Source: Phycisphaerae bacterium RAS1 (GTDB lineage: Bacteria; Planctomycetota; Phycisphaerae; UBA1845; Fen-1342). From it: 64,000 nucleotides of DNA. Position 1 is the first letter of the stretch, and every line of letters begins with the position of its first letter. The notes beneath the pieces were generated by a model. The model was not told the DNA's origin. It saw only the letters and a list, made by a program, of their open reading frames with translations, and made no database searches. The position numbers were made by a program, and so were the translations under genes. Positions 1 through 8,871 of the stretch are shown piece after piece. The stretch covers positions 240,942 through 304,941 of the forward strand of contig SMLU01000002.1 in NCBI GenBank assembly GCA_007859745.1, in the 5' to 3' direction.

Positions 1-1
1 G

Positions 2-307
2 TGGGACGAGCTGAATGAGAGCTGTGCGCGGCCGCCTGCCGCGGAGGTCCTGACGCAGATCGCGCGCGACGGTCTGGCGCAAGCGGCGTTGTTCAACGAC
101 CTCGAACCGGCGGCGATGAGTGTTTGCCCGGAGCTGGCAGAGCTGAGGGGCGCGCTTCGCGATCGCTGCGGACTGAACGTGCATATGACCGGCTCAGGGG
201 CTTGCTTTTTCTGCCTCTTCGCGGGGAGCGATTCGGCCGCCGAGGCGGCGCGGCGGGTGCGCGATTGTCAGAACGCCGTGAGGACCGTCCCTGTGGCGAT
301 TGGTTGA
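2..307 (+). CDS. ispE: 4-diphosphocytidyl-2-C-methyl-D-erythritol kinase, C-terminal part (cut by window edge)
   Basis: The reading frame enters from the left edge in frame 2 and ends at TGA 305-307, giving the last 101 residues. The segment NDLEPAAMSVCPELAELR followed by HMTGSGACFFCLF is the C-terminal GHMP-kinase signature of IspE: an asparagine-containing NDLE helix, then the glycine-rich (S/T)GSGxxxF loop. The enzyme phosphorylates CDP-methylerythritol in the cytoplasmic MEP pathway of isoprenoid precursor synthesis. The N-terminal substrate-binding half lies outside the window, so completeness cannot be judged. The family call rests on these motifs alone. Confidence 0.85.
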   Translation, partial: WDELNESCARPPAAEVLTQIARDGLAQAALFNDLEPAAMSVCPELAELRGALRDRCGLNVHMTGSGACFFCLFAGSDSAAEAARRVRDCQNAVRTVPVAIG

Positions 308-314
308 TGCACGG

Positions 315-460
315 TTTCCGAGCCGCGACCGTGACTTTCCGAGCCGCATCATGACTTTCCGAGCCGCATCATGACTTTCCGAGCCGCGACCGTGACTTTC
401 CGAGCCGCGACCGTGAGGGAGCGGAGACTTGGAAACCGCTTGCTTACGCGCGCGGCTCGG
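315..460. repeat. Tandem and palindromic intergenic repeat, GAGCCGCGACCGTGA family
   Basis: Five head-to-tail units of 20-21 bp start at about 315, 336, 356, 376 and 397. They alternate between the cores GAGCCGCGACCGTGA and GAGCCGCATCATGA. A short inverted partner, CGCGCGGCTCGGAT, lies near 449-462. The same core recurs at 33391-33453 and as a 24-bp perfect hairpin at 35533-35593. It fills the gap after ispE, and the rest of 308-505 holds nothing else I recognise. Confidence 0.8.
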
Positions 461-505
461 ATCTCGCGCGGGTCGGATATCGACGGCCGGCACGGGGGCC
501 GGGCG

Positions 506-1567
506 CTACCGGTTCGCCAGCGATGTCGCGACGTTTTCGGGGTCGATGCCCCAGTCTTCGTGATTCTGCGGCTCACCGCGCAACGCGATCGCGTGCGTGC
601 CGAGCGGTCGCCATTTCTCCGCCGCCGTGGGGCCGAAGAGCGTCAGCGTCCGAGTCCCAAGCAGCGCCGCCAAGTGAGACGGGCCGGAGTCATTGCCGAG
701 CAGCGCGGCCGCGGCGGAGAGGACGGCGGCGAGAACGTTCGGCGCAGGCTCGACCAGCGTCGCGAACTCGCTTGAGAGCGCGTCGTGCGTTGCGGCGGGC
801 CAGCGCTCCATTTCCGCCGGGCCGAGCACGAAAACCGGCGTTCGTCCGGCGGCGCGCAGCGCACGGCCGACGGCGATGAAGTTCTCCAGGGGCCAGCACT
901 TCGTGACGCCGCCGCTGCCGGGGTGAATCAGGATCACCGGCGTCGTGTCGATGGTCGCTGCGAGTTCGGATTGACACGTGGCGGCCAGGACTAGCGCTCC
1001 GTTCTGCTGCAAGCGCGCCGACGGGTGGATCAGCAGTTGCGTCCGGCGATAGGCGCACTTGCCGATCAGCAATCCCTGCCGCTCGAGGTCGTTGCGCCAC
1101 TGGTCCGTGATGTGTCCGTTCCAATCGCGGCGAGGCGGCGGGTCGAAACTGAAGAGCGACGCGGGCGAGAGCGAGGCCAGCCGGGCGTGGACGGGCGAGT
1201 CCGGCCCACTCAAGGCGCTCAACACATTTCGACCGGCGACCAGCTCCGCCAACCGCGGCGGCGGCGGGCGCGTGTCGTCTGAATGCAGCCAGTGCGTGCC
1301 GGCCGTTTCGAGCGATGTGCGGAAGATCGCCGGGTTGCAGTCGGACAGATCGCCCGGGTCGGCCCGCGAGGCGACGGTGATCCGGCCGAGCCGCCGCACG
1401 TCGCCGATTTGCAGTGCCACGTGCAGCGTCAGCACGAGGTCGCCGAGGGCGCCGGCGTGCAGGAGGGTCCATGAAGGCGCTTGGGCAATCACCGCCGCGA
1501 ATGGTACCCGCGGCGTCGCCGGAATCGGCGGCCGCGGCGTTGACGCTGGACCCTGTTTGTGGTGCAT
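506..1567 (-). CDS. Glycosyltransferase family 9 (heptosyltransferase-like)
   Basis: This 353-residue protein has the GT9 two-domain layout. The N-terminal loop HAGALGDLVLTLHVAL starts at about residue 35. The C-terminal nucleotide-sugar domain shows ILIHPGSGGVTKCWP, then NDSGPSHLAALLGT and LFGPTAAEKW. GT9 enzymes transfer heptose or other sugars from ADP- or NDP-sugars to LPS core or similar acceptors at the inner face of the cytoplasmic membrane. The donor here is unknown. The first 25 residues are Pro/Arg-rich and unlike the family, so an internal GTG at 1490-1492 is a plausible start. The gene is divergent from glgB, with 8 bp between the annotated starts. Confidence 0.8.
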   Translation of the reverse strand: MHHKQGPASTPRPPIPATPRVPFAAVIAQAPSWTLLHAGALGDLVLTLHVALQIGDVRRLGRITVASRADPGDLSDCNPAIFRTSLETAGTHWLHSDDTRPPPPRLAELVAGRNVLSALSGPDSPVHARLASLSPASLFSFDPPPRRDWNGHITDQWRNDLERQGLLIGKCAYRRTQLLIHPSARLQQNGALVLAATCQSELAATIDTTPVILIHPGSGGVTKCWPLENFIAVGRALRAAGRTPVFVLGPAEMERWPAATHDALSSEFATLVEPAPNVLAAVLSAAAALLGNDSGPSHLAALLGTRTLTLFGPTAAEKWRPLGTHAIALRGEPQNHEDWGIDPENVATSLANR

Positions 1568-1575
1568 TCCGCGAT

Positions 1576-3633
1576 ATGTCCAAATCGGTGCAGGGCAAAG
1601 TTGAATCCGACGGCACGGGCCTGATCGCGCTGGATCCCTGGCTCGAGCCCTACGCCGACGCGTTGCGCCGCCGCTACGCCCGATTCACCGCGAAAGTGGC
1701 GGAGATTCTCCGGCATGACGGCTCGCTGGCGCATTTCGCGCGCGGCCATGAGCACTTCGGCTTCAACCGCGGCGTGCGCGACGGCTGCCCGGGCGTCTGG
1801 TACCGCGAGTGGGCCCCGGCCGCCAGCGGGCTGGCGCTGATCGGCGATTTCAACGGCTGGGACCGGCGAGGCAGCCCGCTGTCGCGCGACGAATTCGGCG
1901 TCTGGAGCGTGTTTCTGCCGGATGACGAGTATGCCGCGCGCCTGGTTCACGAGAGCCGCGTCAAGGTTCATGTTGAGAGCGCCGCCGGGCCGATGGACCG
2001 CATTCCGGCGTACATCCGCCGCGTGGCGTATGACAGCACGGGCGCGCATTTTGCGGGGCAGTACTGGCAGCCGCCGCGTCCGTACGAGTGGCGCTGCGCC
2101 GCTCCGCCGCCGATGAGCGCGCCGCGCATCTACGAAGCGCACGTCGGCATGGCGTTGGAAGAGCAGCGCGTGGGCAGCTATCGAGAGTTCGAGCAGCACA
2201 TCCTGCCGCGGATCGCGGACGCCGGCTACAACGCGGTGCAGCTCATGGCGATTCAGGAGCACCCGTACTATGCGTCGTTCGGGTATCAGGTGAGCAGCTT
2301 CTTCGCCCCGTCGTCACGGTTTGGGACGCCGGAGGAGCTGAAATCGCTGATCGACGCCGCGCACGGCCGCGGCCTGTGCGTGTTTCTGGATCTGGTGCAC
2401 AGCCACTCGGTCAAGAACGTGTTCGACGGATTGAACCGCTTTGACGGGACGGATTTTCACTATTTTCACGCCGGCGCGCGCGGGCAGCACCCGGTCTGGG
2501 ATTCGCTGCTGTTTGACTACGGAAAGTGGGAGGTGCTGCGGTTTTTGCTGAGCAATGTGCGTTACTGGCTGGAGGAGTTTCGCTTCGACGGATTTCGATT
2601 CGACGGCGTGACCAGCATGCTGTACACGCACCACGGATTTCAGCGCGTCTTTTCGTCGTACGAGGACTACTTCGGCGACGCCGTGGATGACGACGCGCTG
2701 GTCTACCTGCAACTTGCGAACCGGCTTGCGCATGAGGTCAACCCCGCGGCGATCACCGTCGCCGAGGACGTCTCGGGAATGGTGGGGCTGGCGCGGCCCC
2801 TGGATGAGGGCGGGCTGGGCTTTGATTATCGCCTGGCAATGGGCCTTCCGGACTACTGGGTCAAGCTGCTGGAGCGCCGCGATGAGGACTGGCAAATGGG
2901 GGAGATGTACGGGGCGTTGACGAACCGACGGCGGGGCGAGAAACACGTGGCCTACGCCGAATCGCACGATCAGTCGCTGGTGGGAGACAAGGCGCTGGCG
3001 TTCCGGCTGATGGACGCGGCGATGTACTGGCACATGCAGAAAGGCAGCCAGGAGCTGGTGATCGAGCGCGGCGTGGCGCTGCACAAGCTGATCCGTCTGG
3101 CGACGTTCGCACTGGGCGGCGAGGGCTACCTGAACTTCATGGGCAACGAATTCGGCCACCCGGAGTGGATCGACTTTCCGCGCGAGGGGAACGGATGGTC
3201 ATTCAAGCACGCGCGGCGGCAATGGTCGCTGCGCGATGATCCGGGGCTGCGGTATCGCGACCTGGCCGAATTTGACAAGGCGATGCTCGCGCTGGAGCAG
3301 AAGTTCGGGATTCTCGCGGACGACCGGATGGAGCTGCTTTTCGCACACGAAGAGCACAAGCTGCTCGTCGTGCGGCGCGGCGCGGTGGTGTTCGCGCTGA
3401 ACTTCCACCCGACGCGTTCGGCGGCCGATTTTCGGATCGGCGTGCCGGAGGCGACGAATTATCGCGTCGTGTTGAACACAGATGATCTGTGGTTTGGGGG
3501 GCATGAAATCGTCCGCGGTGGACAGATCTATCCGCTCAGCAGCGGAGGGGATGCGGGCGCGGCAAGCGTGCAGATCTATCTTCCGGCGCGGACCGGGCAG
3601 GTCTTGGCGCCGCTTCGCGCGCGGGCGGAATGA
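1576..3633 (+). CDS. glgB: 1,4-alpha-glucan branching enzyme, eukaryotic-type GH13
   Basis: A 685-residue GH13 enzyme that makes alpha-1,6 branches in glycogen. In order: an N-terminal helical segment, a CBM48-like module (WYREWAPAASGLALIGDFNGW), a (beta/alpha)8 barrel with YEAHVGMA, VFLDLVHSHSVKN, FRFDGFRFDGVTSML and YAESHDQSLVGDKA, and a C-terminal beta domain. The TTHHG-like segment MLYTHHG and the overall length match the branching-enzyme subfamily found in eukaryotes and in some Planctomycetes and Bacteroidetes rather than E. coli GlgB. The ATG at 1576 (MSKSVQ) fits the usual family N-terminus; the frame is open further upstream, but that part is antisense to the GT9 gene. It converges on the kelch gene with 30 bp between stops. 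Confidence 0.93.
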   Translation: MSKSVQGKVESDGTGLIALDPWLEPYADALRRRYARFTAKVAEILRHDGSLAHFARGHEHFGFNRGVRDGCPGVWYREWAPAASGLALIGDFNGWDRRGSPLSRDEFGVWSVFLPDDEYAARLVHESRVKVHVESAAGPMDRIPAYIRRVAYDSTGAHFAGQYWQPPRPYEWRCAAPPPMSAPRIYEAHVGMALEEQRVGSYREFEQHILPRIADAGYNAVQLMAIQEHPYYASFGYQVSSFFAPSSRFGTPEELKSLIDAAHGRGLCVFLDLVHSHSVKNVFDGLNRFDGTDFHYFHAGARGQHPVWDSLLFDYGKWEVLRFLLSNVRYWLEEFRFDGFRFDGVTSMLYTHHGFQRVFSSYEDYFGDAVDDDALVYLQLANRLAHEVNPAAITVAEDVSGMVGLARPLDEGGLGFDYRLAMGLPDYWVKLLERRDEDWQMGEMYGALTNRRRGEKHVAYAESHDQSLVGDKALAFRLMDAAMYWHMQKGSQELVIERGVALHKLIRLATFALGGEGYLNFMGNEFGHPEWIDFPREGNGWSFKHARRQWSLRDDPGLRYRDLAEFDKAMLALEQKFGILADDRMELLFAHEEHKLLVVRRGAVVFALNFHPTRSAADFRIGVPEATNYRVVLNTDDLWFGGHEIVRGGQIYPLSSGGDAGAASVQIYLPARTGQVLAPLRARAE

Positions 3634-3663
3634 TCCCAACGCCGTGCTTACGAACGCGCGACG

Positions 3664-5637
3664 CTATCTTGCGGCCAGCAGCGCGACAAACGCGTTAATG
3701 TCCAGAACATTCACCGCGCGGTCTCCATTCAAATCCGCCAGTTCCCGATCGCACAGCGGATATTGCACGGCGTACCCCGCGGGATCGGACAGCGCCGTTA
3801 CGAACGGGGCTGCATCCATCAGGTCGACCGAGAAGTCGCAGTTCAGATCGCCGCGGGCCGGGCCGTATTCCCAGGTATCGGCTCTCGATGCGCCGAGGGC
3901 ATCCTCCCCGCCGAACAAGATCACCCGCCGGCGATGTGAATCGAAGGTCATGGCGTGCTCGTATCGGCCCGATGGCCCGTTCGCTGGGCTGCGCGTCCAG
4001 GCCCCGACGCCTTTTTCCCAGGTTTCGCTGCTCCAGGCGCCGTCGTACCCCCCAAAGAGCACGAGCCGCTGCCGCACCGAATCATAGACCATGGCGGGTT
4101 CGACGCGCGGGCTCGGGCCGGCCGAGGATCGCCGGAACCAGCTCGCCCCGTCCCACTCCCACGTCTCATGATCGAAGTAGCCATCCCAGCCGCCGAAGAG
4201 CACGACGCGCTGTGAGACGCTGCTGTACGCCATGCAGTGCTGCCAGCGCGGATCGGGGCCGCTGGTGGCGCGCACTTCCCAGGACGCGCCATCCCACTCC
4301 CATGTGTCGCCGAGCAGCGCTCCGGCCGCCAGGCCGCCGAAGAGCACCGTGCGGCCGCGAGCGGCGTCGTAGGCCAACGCCGGGTTGGTGCGGGCGCCCG
4401 GTCCGGTGTTCGCGGCCAGCATCCAGGATTCACCGTCCCACTCCCACGTCTCGGCGCCACCGGCTCCGCTGCCGCCAAACAGGACTGTCCGGCCGCGAGC
4501 TGAATCGTAGGTCATGGCGTGGGATACCCGAGTTCCCGGGCCGGCGTTCGCGATGAGCATCCAGCGCGACCCGTCGTACTCCCACGTCTCGGTGCTTCTT
4601 TCACCACCAACACCGCCGTAGAGTACGACGCGCTGGCGGAGCGCGTCATACGTCATAGCATGGCCGTTGCGCGCTTGCGGCGCACCGGCGCGGACCGTCC
4701 AGGAGCTTCCATCCCACTCCCAGAGGTCGCCTTCGGCGCCGATGTTCCAGCCCCCAAACAGCGCGACGCGATGCCGCGCGCCGTCGTAGACCAGTTTCGC
4801 CCCGGTGCGTGCGCTGGGGCCGTCGGTGGCCCGTAGTGACCAGGATTCTCCGTCCCATTCCCACGTATCACCAACGAATTCATCGTCGCTTCGCCCACCG
4901 AATAGCACGACTCGGCCACGGGCCGGGTCGCCGGCCATCTCGTGCGCATAGCGCGGACTGGGACCTTTGACATCGCGCAGTGTCCATTCAACTCCGTCCC
5001 ACTCCCACGTGTCGCCGGCTGGTCGCCCACCGGGCGTCTGCTCTTCGCCGCCGAACAATACCACGCGCTTCCGGGCGCTGTCGTAGGCGACGGCGTGCCC
5101 GATACGACGGGTCGGACCGGAGTCGGAGAGCAACTCCCATTGGGCCCCATCCCACGACCAGGTTGTTCCGCTCCAGGTCCCGTACGCGAAGCCGCCAACG
5201 AGCAGGACATGCCGCCGATCGGCGTCGTAGACCAACTCAAAATCGTGCGAGACGGTCGGCCCGGCGGTCGAAACCAGCGTCCAGGATTCTCCGTCCCATT
5301 CCCACGTCTCACCACTGAGGTCGTCGCCGCGCCCGCGAACCAGGACGATTCGATTTCGGATCGGATCCTCGGCCATTTCGACGATGCCTTGGGCATCCGG
5401 ACCCATTCGCGTGCGCAATCCCCACGAAATTCCGCTCCATTCCCAGGTTTCGCTTTGGAGTTGCGGGGAGTTGCCGCCGAACATGACGAGGCGCAGGCGG
5501 GCGCTGTCGAAAGCCATGGCGTGGCCCACACGCGGCGCGGGACAAGCCAGGCGCCATTCCTGAGCGGTGCAGCGGGGCGCGAGCGTTGCGAGGGCGATGG
5601 CTGCGAAAACGGATCGTGCCAAGCGTGCGTCGTGCAT
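3664..5637 (-). CDS. Secreted 12-repeat kelch-type protein with dockerin-like tail
   Basis: A 657-residue exported protein. The ATG at 5637 gives a signal peptide (ARLARSVFAAIALATLA, then cleavage near CTAQ). Residues of about 25-580 hold twelve kelch-like units of 44-50 residues, each with a YDSxRxRVVLFGG strand and an ETWEWDGxxW strand, so two six-bladed propellers are likely. The C-terminal 65 residues (GDLNCDFSVDLMD ... NGDRAVNVLDINAFVALL) are a divergent version of the two-loop calcium-binding tail shared by other exported proteins here. The binding partner is unknown. The frame extends upstream to 5787, but that part overlaps intergenic palindromes and lacks export features. Confidence 0.8.
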   Translation of the reverse strand: MHDARLARSVFAAIALATLAPRCTAQEWRLACPAPRVGHAMAFDSARLRLVMFGGNSPQLQSETWEWSGISWGLRTRMGPDAQGIVEMAEDPIRNRIVLVRGRGDDLSGETWEWDGESWTLVSTAGPTVSHDFELVYDADRRHVLLVGGFAYGTWSGTTWSWDGAQWELLSDSGPTRRIGHAVAYDSARKRVVLFGGEEQTPGGRPAGDTWEWDGVEWTLRDVKGPSPRYAHEMAGDPARGRVVLFGGRSDDEFVGDTWEWDGESWSLRATDGPSARTGAKLVYDGARHRVALFGGWNIGAEGDLWEWDGSSWTVRAGAPQARNGHAMTYDALRQRVVLYGGVGGERSTETWEYDGSRWMLIANAGPGTRVSHAMTYDSARGRTVLFGGSGAGGAETWEWDGESWMLAANTGPGARTNPALAYDAARGRTVLFGGLAAGALLGDTWEWDGASWEVRATSGPDPRWQHCMAYSSVSQRVVLFGGWDGYFDHETWEWDGASWFRRSSAGPSPRVEPAMVYDSVRQRLVLFGGYDGAWSSETWEKGVGAWTRSPANGPSGRYEHAMTFDSHRRRVILFGGEDALGASRADTWEYGPARGDLNCDFSVDLMDAAPFVTALSDPAGYAVQYPLCDRELADLNGDRAVNVLDINAFVALLAAR

Positions 5638-5769
5638 GTTCAATACCCGCCGGCTCTGAATACCCCCGGTCCGTCGTGGCAAAACAGCGCCCGCCCGGGT
5701 CTGGGCGCGCGCCCGCACGTTCGGGTTGGACAGGGCCTGTACGGCTTTATCCGTGCCGTCCTCAGTTTC

Positions 5770-5930
5770 GTAACGTCGCACGGACAAGCGGAGTACCGCT
5801 TGTCCGTGCCACCTGTCATTCGCCGTCGGACGCAGAGGACCGACGTTACGTACCGGCCGGGGCGGCCGGGCTACAGCGTCGGACGCGGAGGTCCGACGCT
5901 ACGGCCGACTCGGAGGTCGGCCGCTACGAA
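5770..5930. repeat. Cluster of three intergenic palindrome families
   Basis: Between the kelch gene and fliC lie an ACAAGCGGAGTACCGCTTGT palindrome (about 5783-5810), a GGCCGGGGCGGCCGGGCTAC element (about 5855-5875) and a GTCGGACGCGGAGGTCCGAC / GCCGACTCGGAGGTCGGC pair (about 5878-5925). The last ends a few bases after the fliC stop codon. All three recur elsewhere in the window. No gene is visible in 5638-5930. Confidence 0.75.
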
Positions 5931-7361
5931 TTAGCCGCCGAGCAGCCGCAGGACGCTTTGCGGCGTCTGATTGGCCAGGCCCAGCACGGTCGTGCCGGAC
6001 GCGACCAGCACCTGGTTGCGCGACAGGGCCGCGGTCTCGGCGGCGAAGTCGGCGTCGCGAATCGAGGACTCGGACGCCATCAGGTTTTCCATCGTGATCC
6101 CGAGCTGGTTCACGTTGGTTTCGAGCGTGTTCTTCTCAAACGCGCCCAGCCGGCCGCGAAGGACCGACACTTGCTTGATGGCTTCGTCGACGATGCGCTG
6201 CGCCTGCGTCTCCTGATGCTTGAGCAGCGAATACTCGCCGTCGCTCTGGATCTGCGACAGGAAGCCGATGCCGCTGTTGCCCAGGTCGGTGGCGGCGATG
6301 GACTGAATGCCGACGCCGATCTGCAGGTTGCTGTTGACGCGCGCGCCGACCTGGAACAGGGCGCCGCCCTCGACAATCGCGAAGCTGGTCGTGCCGATCC
6401 CGAAGGTGGAGTCGAGCGACAGCTCCATATCCATTGTGGCGGTCTTGATCGCCAGGCGATTGCCGTCGCCCAGGCTCAAGGCGCCGTTGATCGTCGCGAC
6501 CGCGTCGCGGCCTTCGTCGCGCGCGTCGGGCTGGCCGTTCTCGTCGACCAGGGCGAACGTGCCTCCGCCCGGCAGCGTCTGGATCGAGACGAAGTGCTTG
6601 CTGCCCAGCTCCGTGCTGCTGAGCGTGAAGCCCGACGTCGCTGTCGCCGACAGCGTCGCCTCCACGCCGGTGGCGGCGGTGACGGCGTTGATTGCCTCGA
6701 CCATCGCGGACGCGGTGGTGCCGCTGACGAAGGAAAGCGCGGTGACGCCGCCGCTGCCTTCGACCTTGATGGTGACGCTCTGGGCGATGGCGCTGCCGGT
6801 GAAATAGAGGTTGGCCGGCTGGGCCGAGGTGGTCACGTTGATGTTGACCGGCACATACGCACGATCGCCGAACTGCACGCCGTGAACCGACAGCGCATCG
6901 ACGACCGAGCCGTCGAGGCCGCTGGTGATGTAGTCGAGCGACCCGTTGAGCAGGGAGCGCCCGGCGAAGGTCGTGCTGCTGGAGATGCGCGTGATGCTCT
7001 GGATCGCAGAGTCGATCTGGAGCTGGTTGGCGCGAATCTCGTCGTCGGAGAGCGCGCCGCGGTTAGCGGCGCCGACGATCAGCTCCTGGATGTCGCGCAG
7101 CAGGTTGGCGACCTCGTCGAGGGCGCCCTCGGTGGTGGCGATGATGTTGCTGGCGCGCTGCGTGTTCTTCATCGCCTGGTCCACCGCGCCGATTTCGGAG
7201 CGCAGGCGTTCGGAGACGATCAGGCCGGCCGGGTCATCCTTGCCGCGATTGACGCGCAGGCCGGTCGACAAGCGCTCCAGCGTGCCGTTCAGCAGCTTGT
7301 AGGAGCTGTTCAGGTTGCGCTGGGCGATTACCGCCCCCACATTCGTGTTAATACGAGCCAT
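5931..7361 (-). CDS. fliC: Flagellin
   Basis: A 476-residue filament subunit. The conserved D0/D1 N-terminus (MARINTNVGAVIAQRNLN, then LSTGLRVNRGKDDPAGL) and C-terminus (SSIRDADFAAETAALSRNQV ... LANQTPQSVLRLLGG) flank a central variable region of roughly 230 residues that includes a flagellin hook-IN-type motif. The ATG at 7361 is preceded by AAGGAGG at 7369-7375 with a 7-base spacer. It is the last gene of the flagellar block, downstream of fliW and csrA. That context, and the GGA-rich ribosome binding site, suggest CsrA-mediated translational control. The stop is followed at once by palindromic repeats. Confidence 0.95.
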   Translation of the reverse strand: MARINTNVGAVIAQRNLNSSYKLLNGTLERLSTGLRVNRGKDDPAGLIVSERLRSEIGAVDQAMKNTQRASNIIATTEGALDEVANLLRDIQELIVGAANRGALSDDEIRANQLQIDSAIQSITRISSSTTFAGRSLLNGSLDYITSGLDGSVVDALSVHGVQFGDRAYVPVNINVTTSAQPANLYFTGSAIAQSVTIKVEGSGGVTALSFVSGTTASAMVEAINAVTAATGVEATLSATATSGFTLSSTELGSKHFVSIQTLPGGGTFALVDENGQPDARDEGRDAVATINGALSLGDGNRLAIKTATMDMELSLDSTFGIGTTSFAIVEGGALFQVGARVNSNLQIGVGIQSIAATDLGNSGIGFLSQIQSDGEYSLLKHQETQAQRIVDEAIKQVSVLRGRLGAFEKNTLETNVNQLGITMENLMASESSIRDADFAAETAALSRNQVLVASGTTVLGLANQTPQSVLRLLGG

Positions 7362-7375
7362 TGGCCATCCTCCTT
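7362..7375 (-). promoter_or_regulatory. fliC ribosome binding site, probable CsrA target
   Basis: The flagellin leader reads AAGGAGGATGGCC directly before the start codon. Its GGA lies inside the Shine-Dalgarno sequence, which is where CsrA binds the hag leader in Bacillus subtilis. With fliW and csrA immediately upstream, a FliW-CsrA-flagellin feedback loop is the likely reading. CsrA binding itself is inferred. Confidence 0.5.
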
Positions 7376-7448
7376 GAACGGTTCGTGGCTGGTGTGAGAT
7401 TGTTGTCGTTGACGCAAACGAGGACTGAGTGGGATCGCGACCGCAGGT

Positions 7449-7709
7449 CTAGCCGCGCGGCGGTCCGTTGTGGTTGTTCGTGGATGGACGCGTAACCGGA
7501 TTGGCGGCTGCCAGGTCCTCCGTGGTGACGCCTGCCGCCTTGCGGTTCTCGCGCTGGATGGCGTCGTACACTTCCTTGCGATGCACCGTAATCTCGGCCG
7601 GTGCAACAATGCCCAGCCTGACCTTGTCCCCCCGGATATCGACGACGGTGATCTGCACATTGTCGCCGATCACGATCGATTCGTCGCGCTGTCTTGAGAG
7701 CACCAACAT
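7449..7709 (-). CDS. csrA: Carbon storage / translational regulator CsrA
   Basis: An 86-residue protein with the complete CsrA fold: [15 protein letters not shown] at the start, [19 protein letters not shown] in the middle (the conserved RNA-binding arginine is in HRKEVY), and a longer than usual polar tail. CsrA dimers bind GGA motifs in mRNA leaders and block translation; in flagellated bacteria with FliW they act on flagellin. The ATG at 7709 is chosen because it gives the exact family N-terminus and follows AAGGAG 6-7 bases upstream. It sits 87 bp before fliC and downstream of fliW on the same strand. Confidence 0.95.
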   Translation of the reverse strand: MLVLSRQRDESIVIGDNVQITVVDIRGDKVRLGIVAPAEITVHRKEVYDAIQRENRKAAGVTTEDLAAANPVTRPSTNNHNGPPRG

Positions 7710-7969
7710 CCGCGGCTCCTTCCGATGGTTTGCCGATGCGTGGTTCGGATAGAAACGAAAAGACGTGCGCTCGCTTCTGGCCGAACAGACAGTCGCCCGG
7801 TCGCGCGGCGGGATGCATCGCATGCCGCCGATCACTTCGTCTTGTCCTGAAGACGCCCGGACGCATTATAGCCGACCCTTCGGGTAAAAGATCAACCTCG
7901 GCGGGCCGCAATCTGAGCGGCCGGCCAAACGAAACTGTCTGTCCGCGCTTGCCGCCAGGCGAAGCGCAA

Positions 7970-8190
7970 TCCTGTGGCGCCGGTTCTTAACCGGTGCTGG
8001 CTGTGGCACCGGTTTCTGACCGGTGCTGTCTCTGCGGGTCTTCGACCCACAATTTGTAGGGTGGGCATCTCGCCCACCATTCGTCGCGCGTAGCCCGTAG
8101 GGTGGGCCGTGCCCACCAATTCAACATCGGATACAGAGATCCGACGCTACGGCCGACTCGGAGGTCGGCCGCTGCGGGGCCGATACAGGC
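7970..8190. repeat. Three palindrome families between fliW and csrA
   Basis: The 483-bp gap 7710-8192 holds GGCACCGGTTTCTGACCGGTG-like palindromes (7975-8035), two GTAGGGTGGGC/GCCCACC palindromes (about 8056-8080 and 8097-8117), and a GATCCGACGCTACGGCC / GACTCGGAGGTCGGCC element (8135-8175). The csrA-proximal half, about 7710-7965, shows no gene or repeat I can name. Confidence 0.7.
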
Positions 8191-8192
8191 CG

Positions 8193-8642
8193 CTACGCGC
8201 TGCGGGCGACGAGCTTCGGCCGCGCCAGGCTGACCAGCGGATGGCGCGTGCCATAGCGCTTGTCCGCCAGCACAAGCTGCTTGGCCTGCATCGATCCGCA
8301 GCCGATGAGCAGCGGTCCGAGCAGGTTGGCGGTCAGCTCATCGCCGACTTTGTTGACGATGACGACCACCTGGCAGTCTTCCAGGTCGCGCAGCCCGAGC
8401 TGCTCGACGTCGTCCTTGCGGACGCTGACGCGGTAGTCCGGCACGAAGGCCCGCGGATCGCAGACCACGAACGCCAGCGCCGGATCCTCCGCCGACTGCA
8501 GCCAGTAGAAGACCGGGTCGGGCGAGGTCTGCACAATCACGAAGCGCCGCTGGTCGGGAAATCCGAGCAGCGGCTCCTTGAACGTGATGACCTTGCCGTC
8601 ATCAATCTCGACCGTTCCAAATCGCGTGGTTTCGACGATCAT
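8193..8642 (-). CDS. fliW: Flagellar assembly factor FliW
   Basis: A 149-residue protein matching FliW: MIVETTRFGTVEIDDGKVI, then FKEPLLGFPDQRRFVIVQ, DPVFYWLQSAEDPALAFVV, and the C-terminal NLLGPLLIGCGSMQAKQLVL. FliW binds both CsrA and flagellin; when flagellin is exported, the freed FliW traps CsrA and relieves repression. The ATG at 8642 is preferred over an ATG five codons upstream because GGGAG lies 8 bases before it and it gives the family N-terminus. Gene order flgL-fliW-csrA-fliC supports the role. Confidence 0.93.
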   Translation of the reverse strand: MIVETTRFGTVEIDDGKVITFKEPLLGFPDQRRFVIVQTSPDPVFYWLQSAEDPALAFVVCDPRAFVPDYRVSVRKDDVEQLGLRDLEDCQVVVIVNKVGDELTANLLGPLLIGCGSMQAKQLVLADKRYGTRHPLVSLARPKLVARSA

Positions 8643-8871
8643 CCTGATCGCTCCCATGGCTCTGCCTGTCCGGTGCATCCGTAACGGCGGGTCGGCCGAC
8701 TCCGGCCGCTTCGCGCGCGGCGATGCAACGCCGCGCTCATCCTGTTCCGCCTTCGGACGGGGTTCTCCGAACCCGTGCCAGCGCCATCCGGCGCTGCTCA
8801 CCGGCGACGCGATTCGGCCAAGCCATCGAGCCGATCGCGTCCCGACATTCGTGCCTTCACCGCTCCATGTA

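Noticed and set aside
2314-3159. Long minus-strand frame inside glgB
   Set aside because: It is the codon-structure shadow of glgB, with His/Arg/Val-rich sequence and no recognisable domain; similar long shadows over flgK, rne and ptsI were dropped for the same reason.
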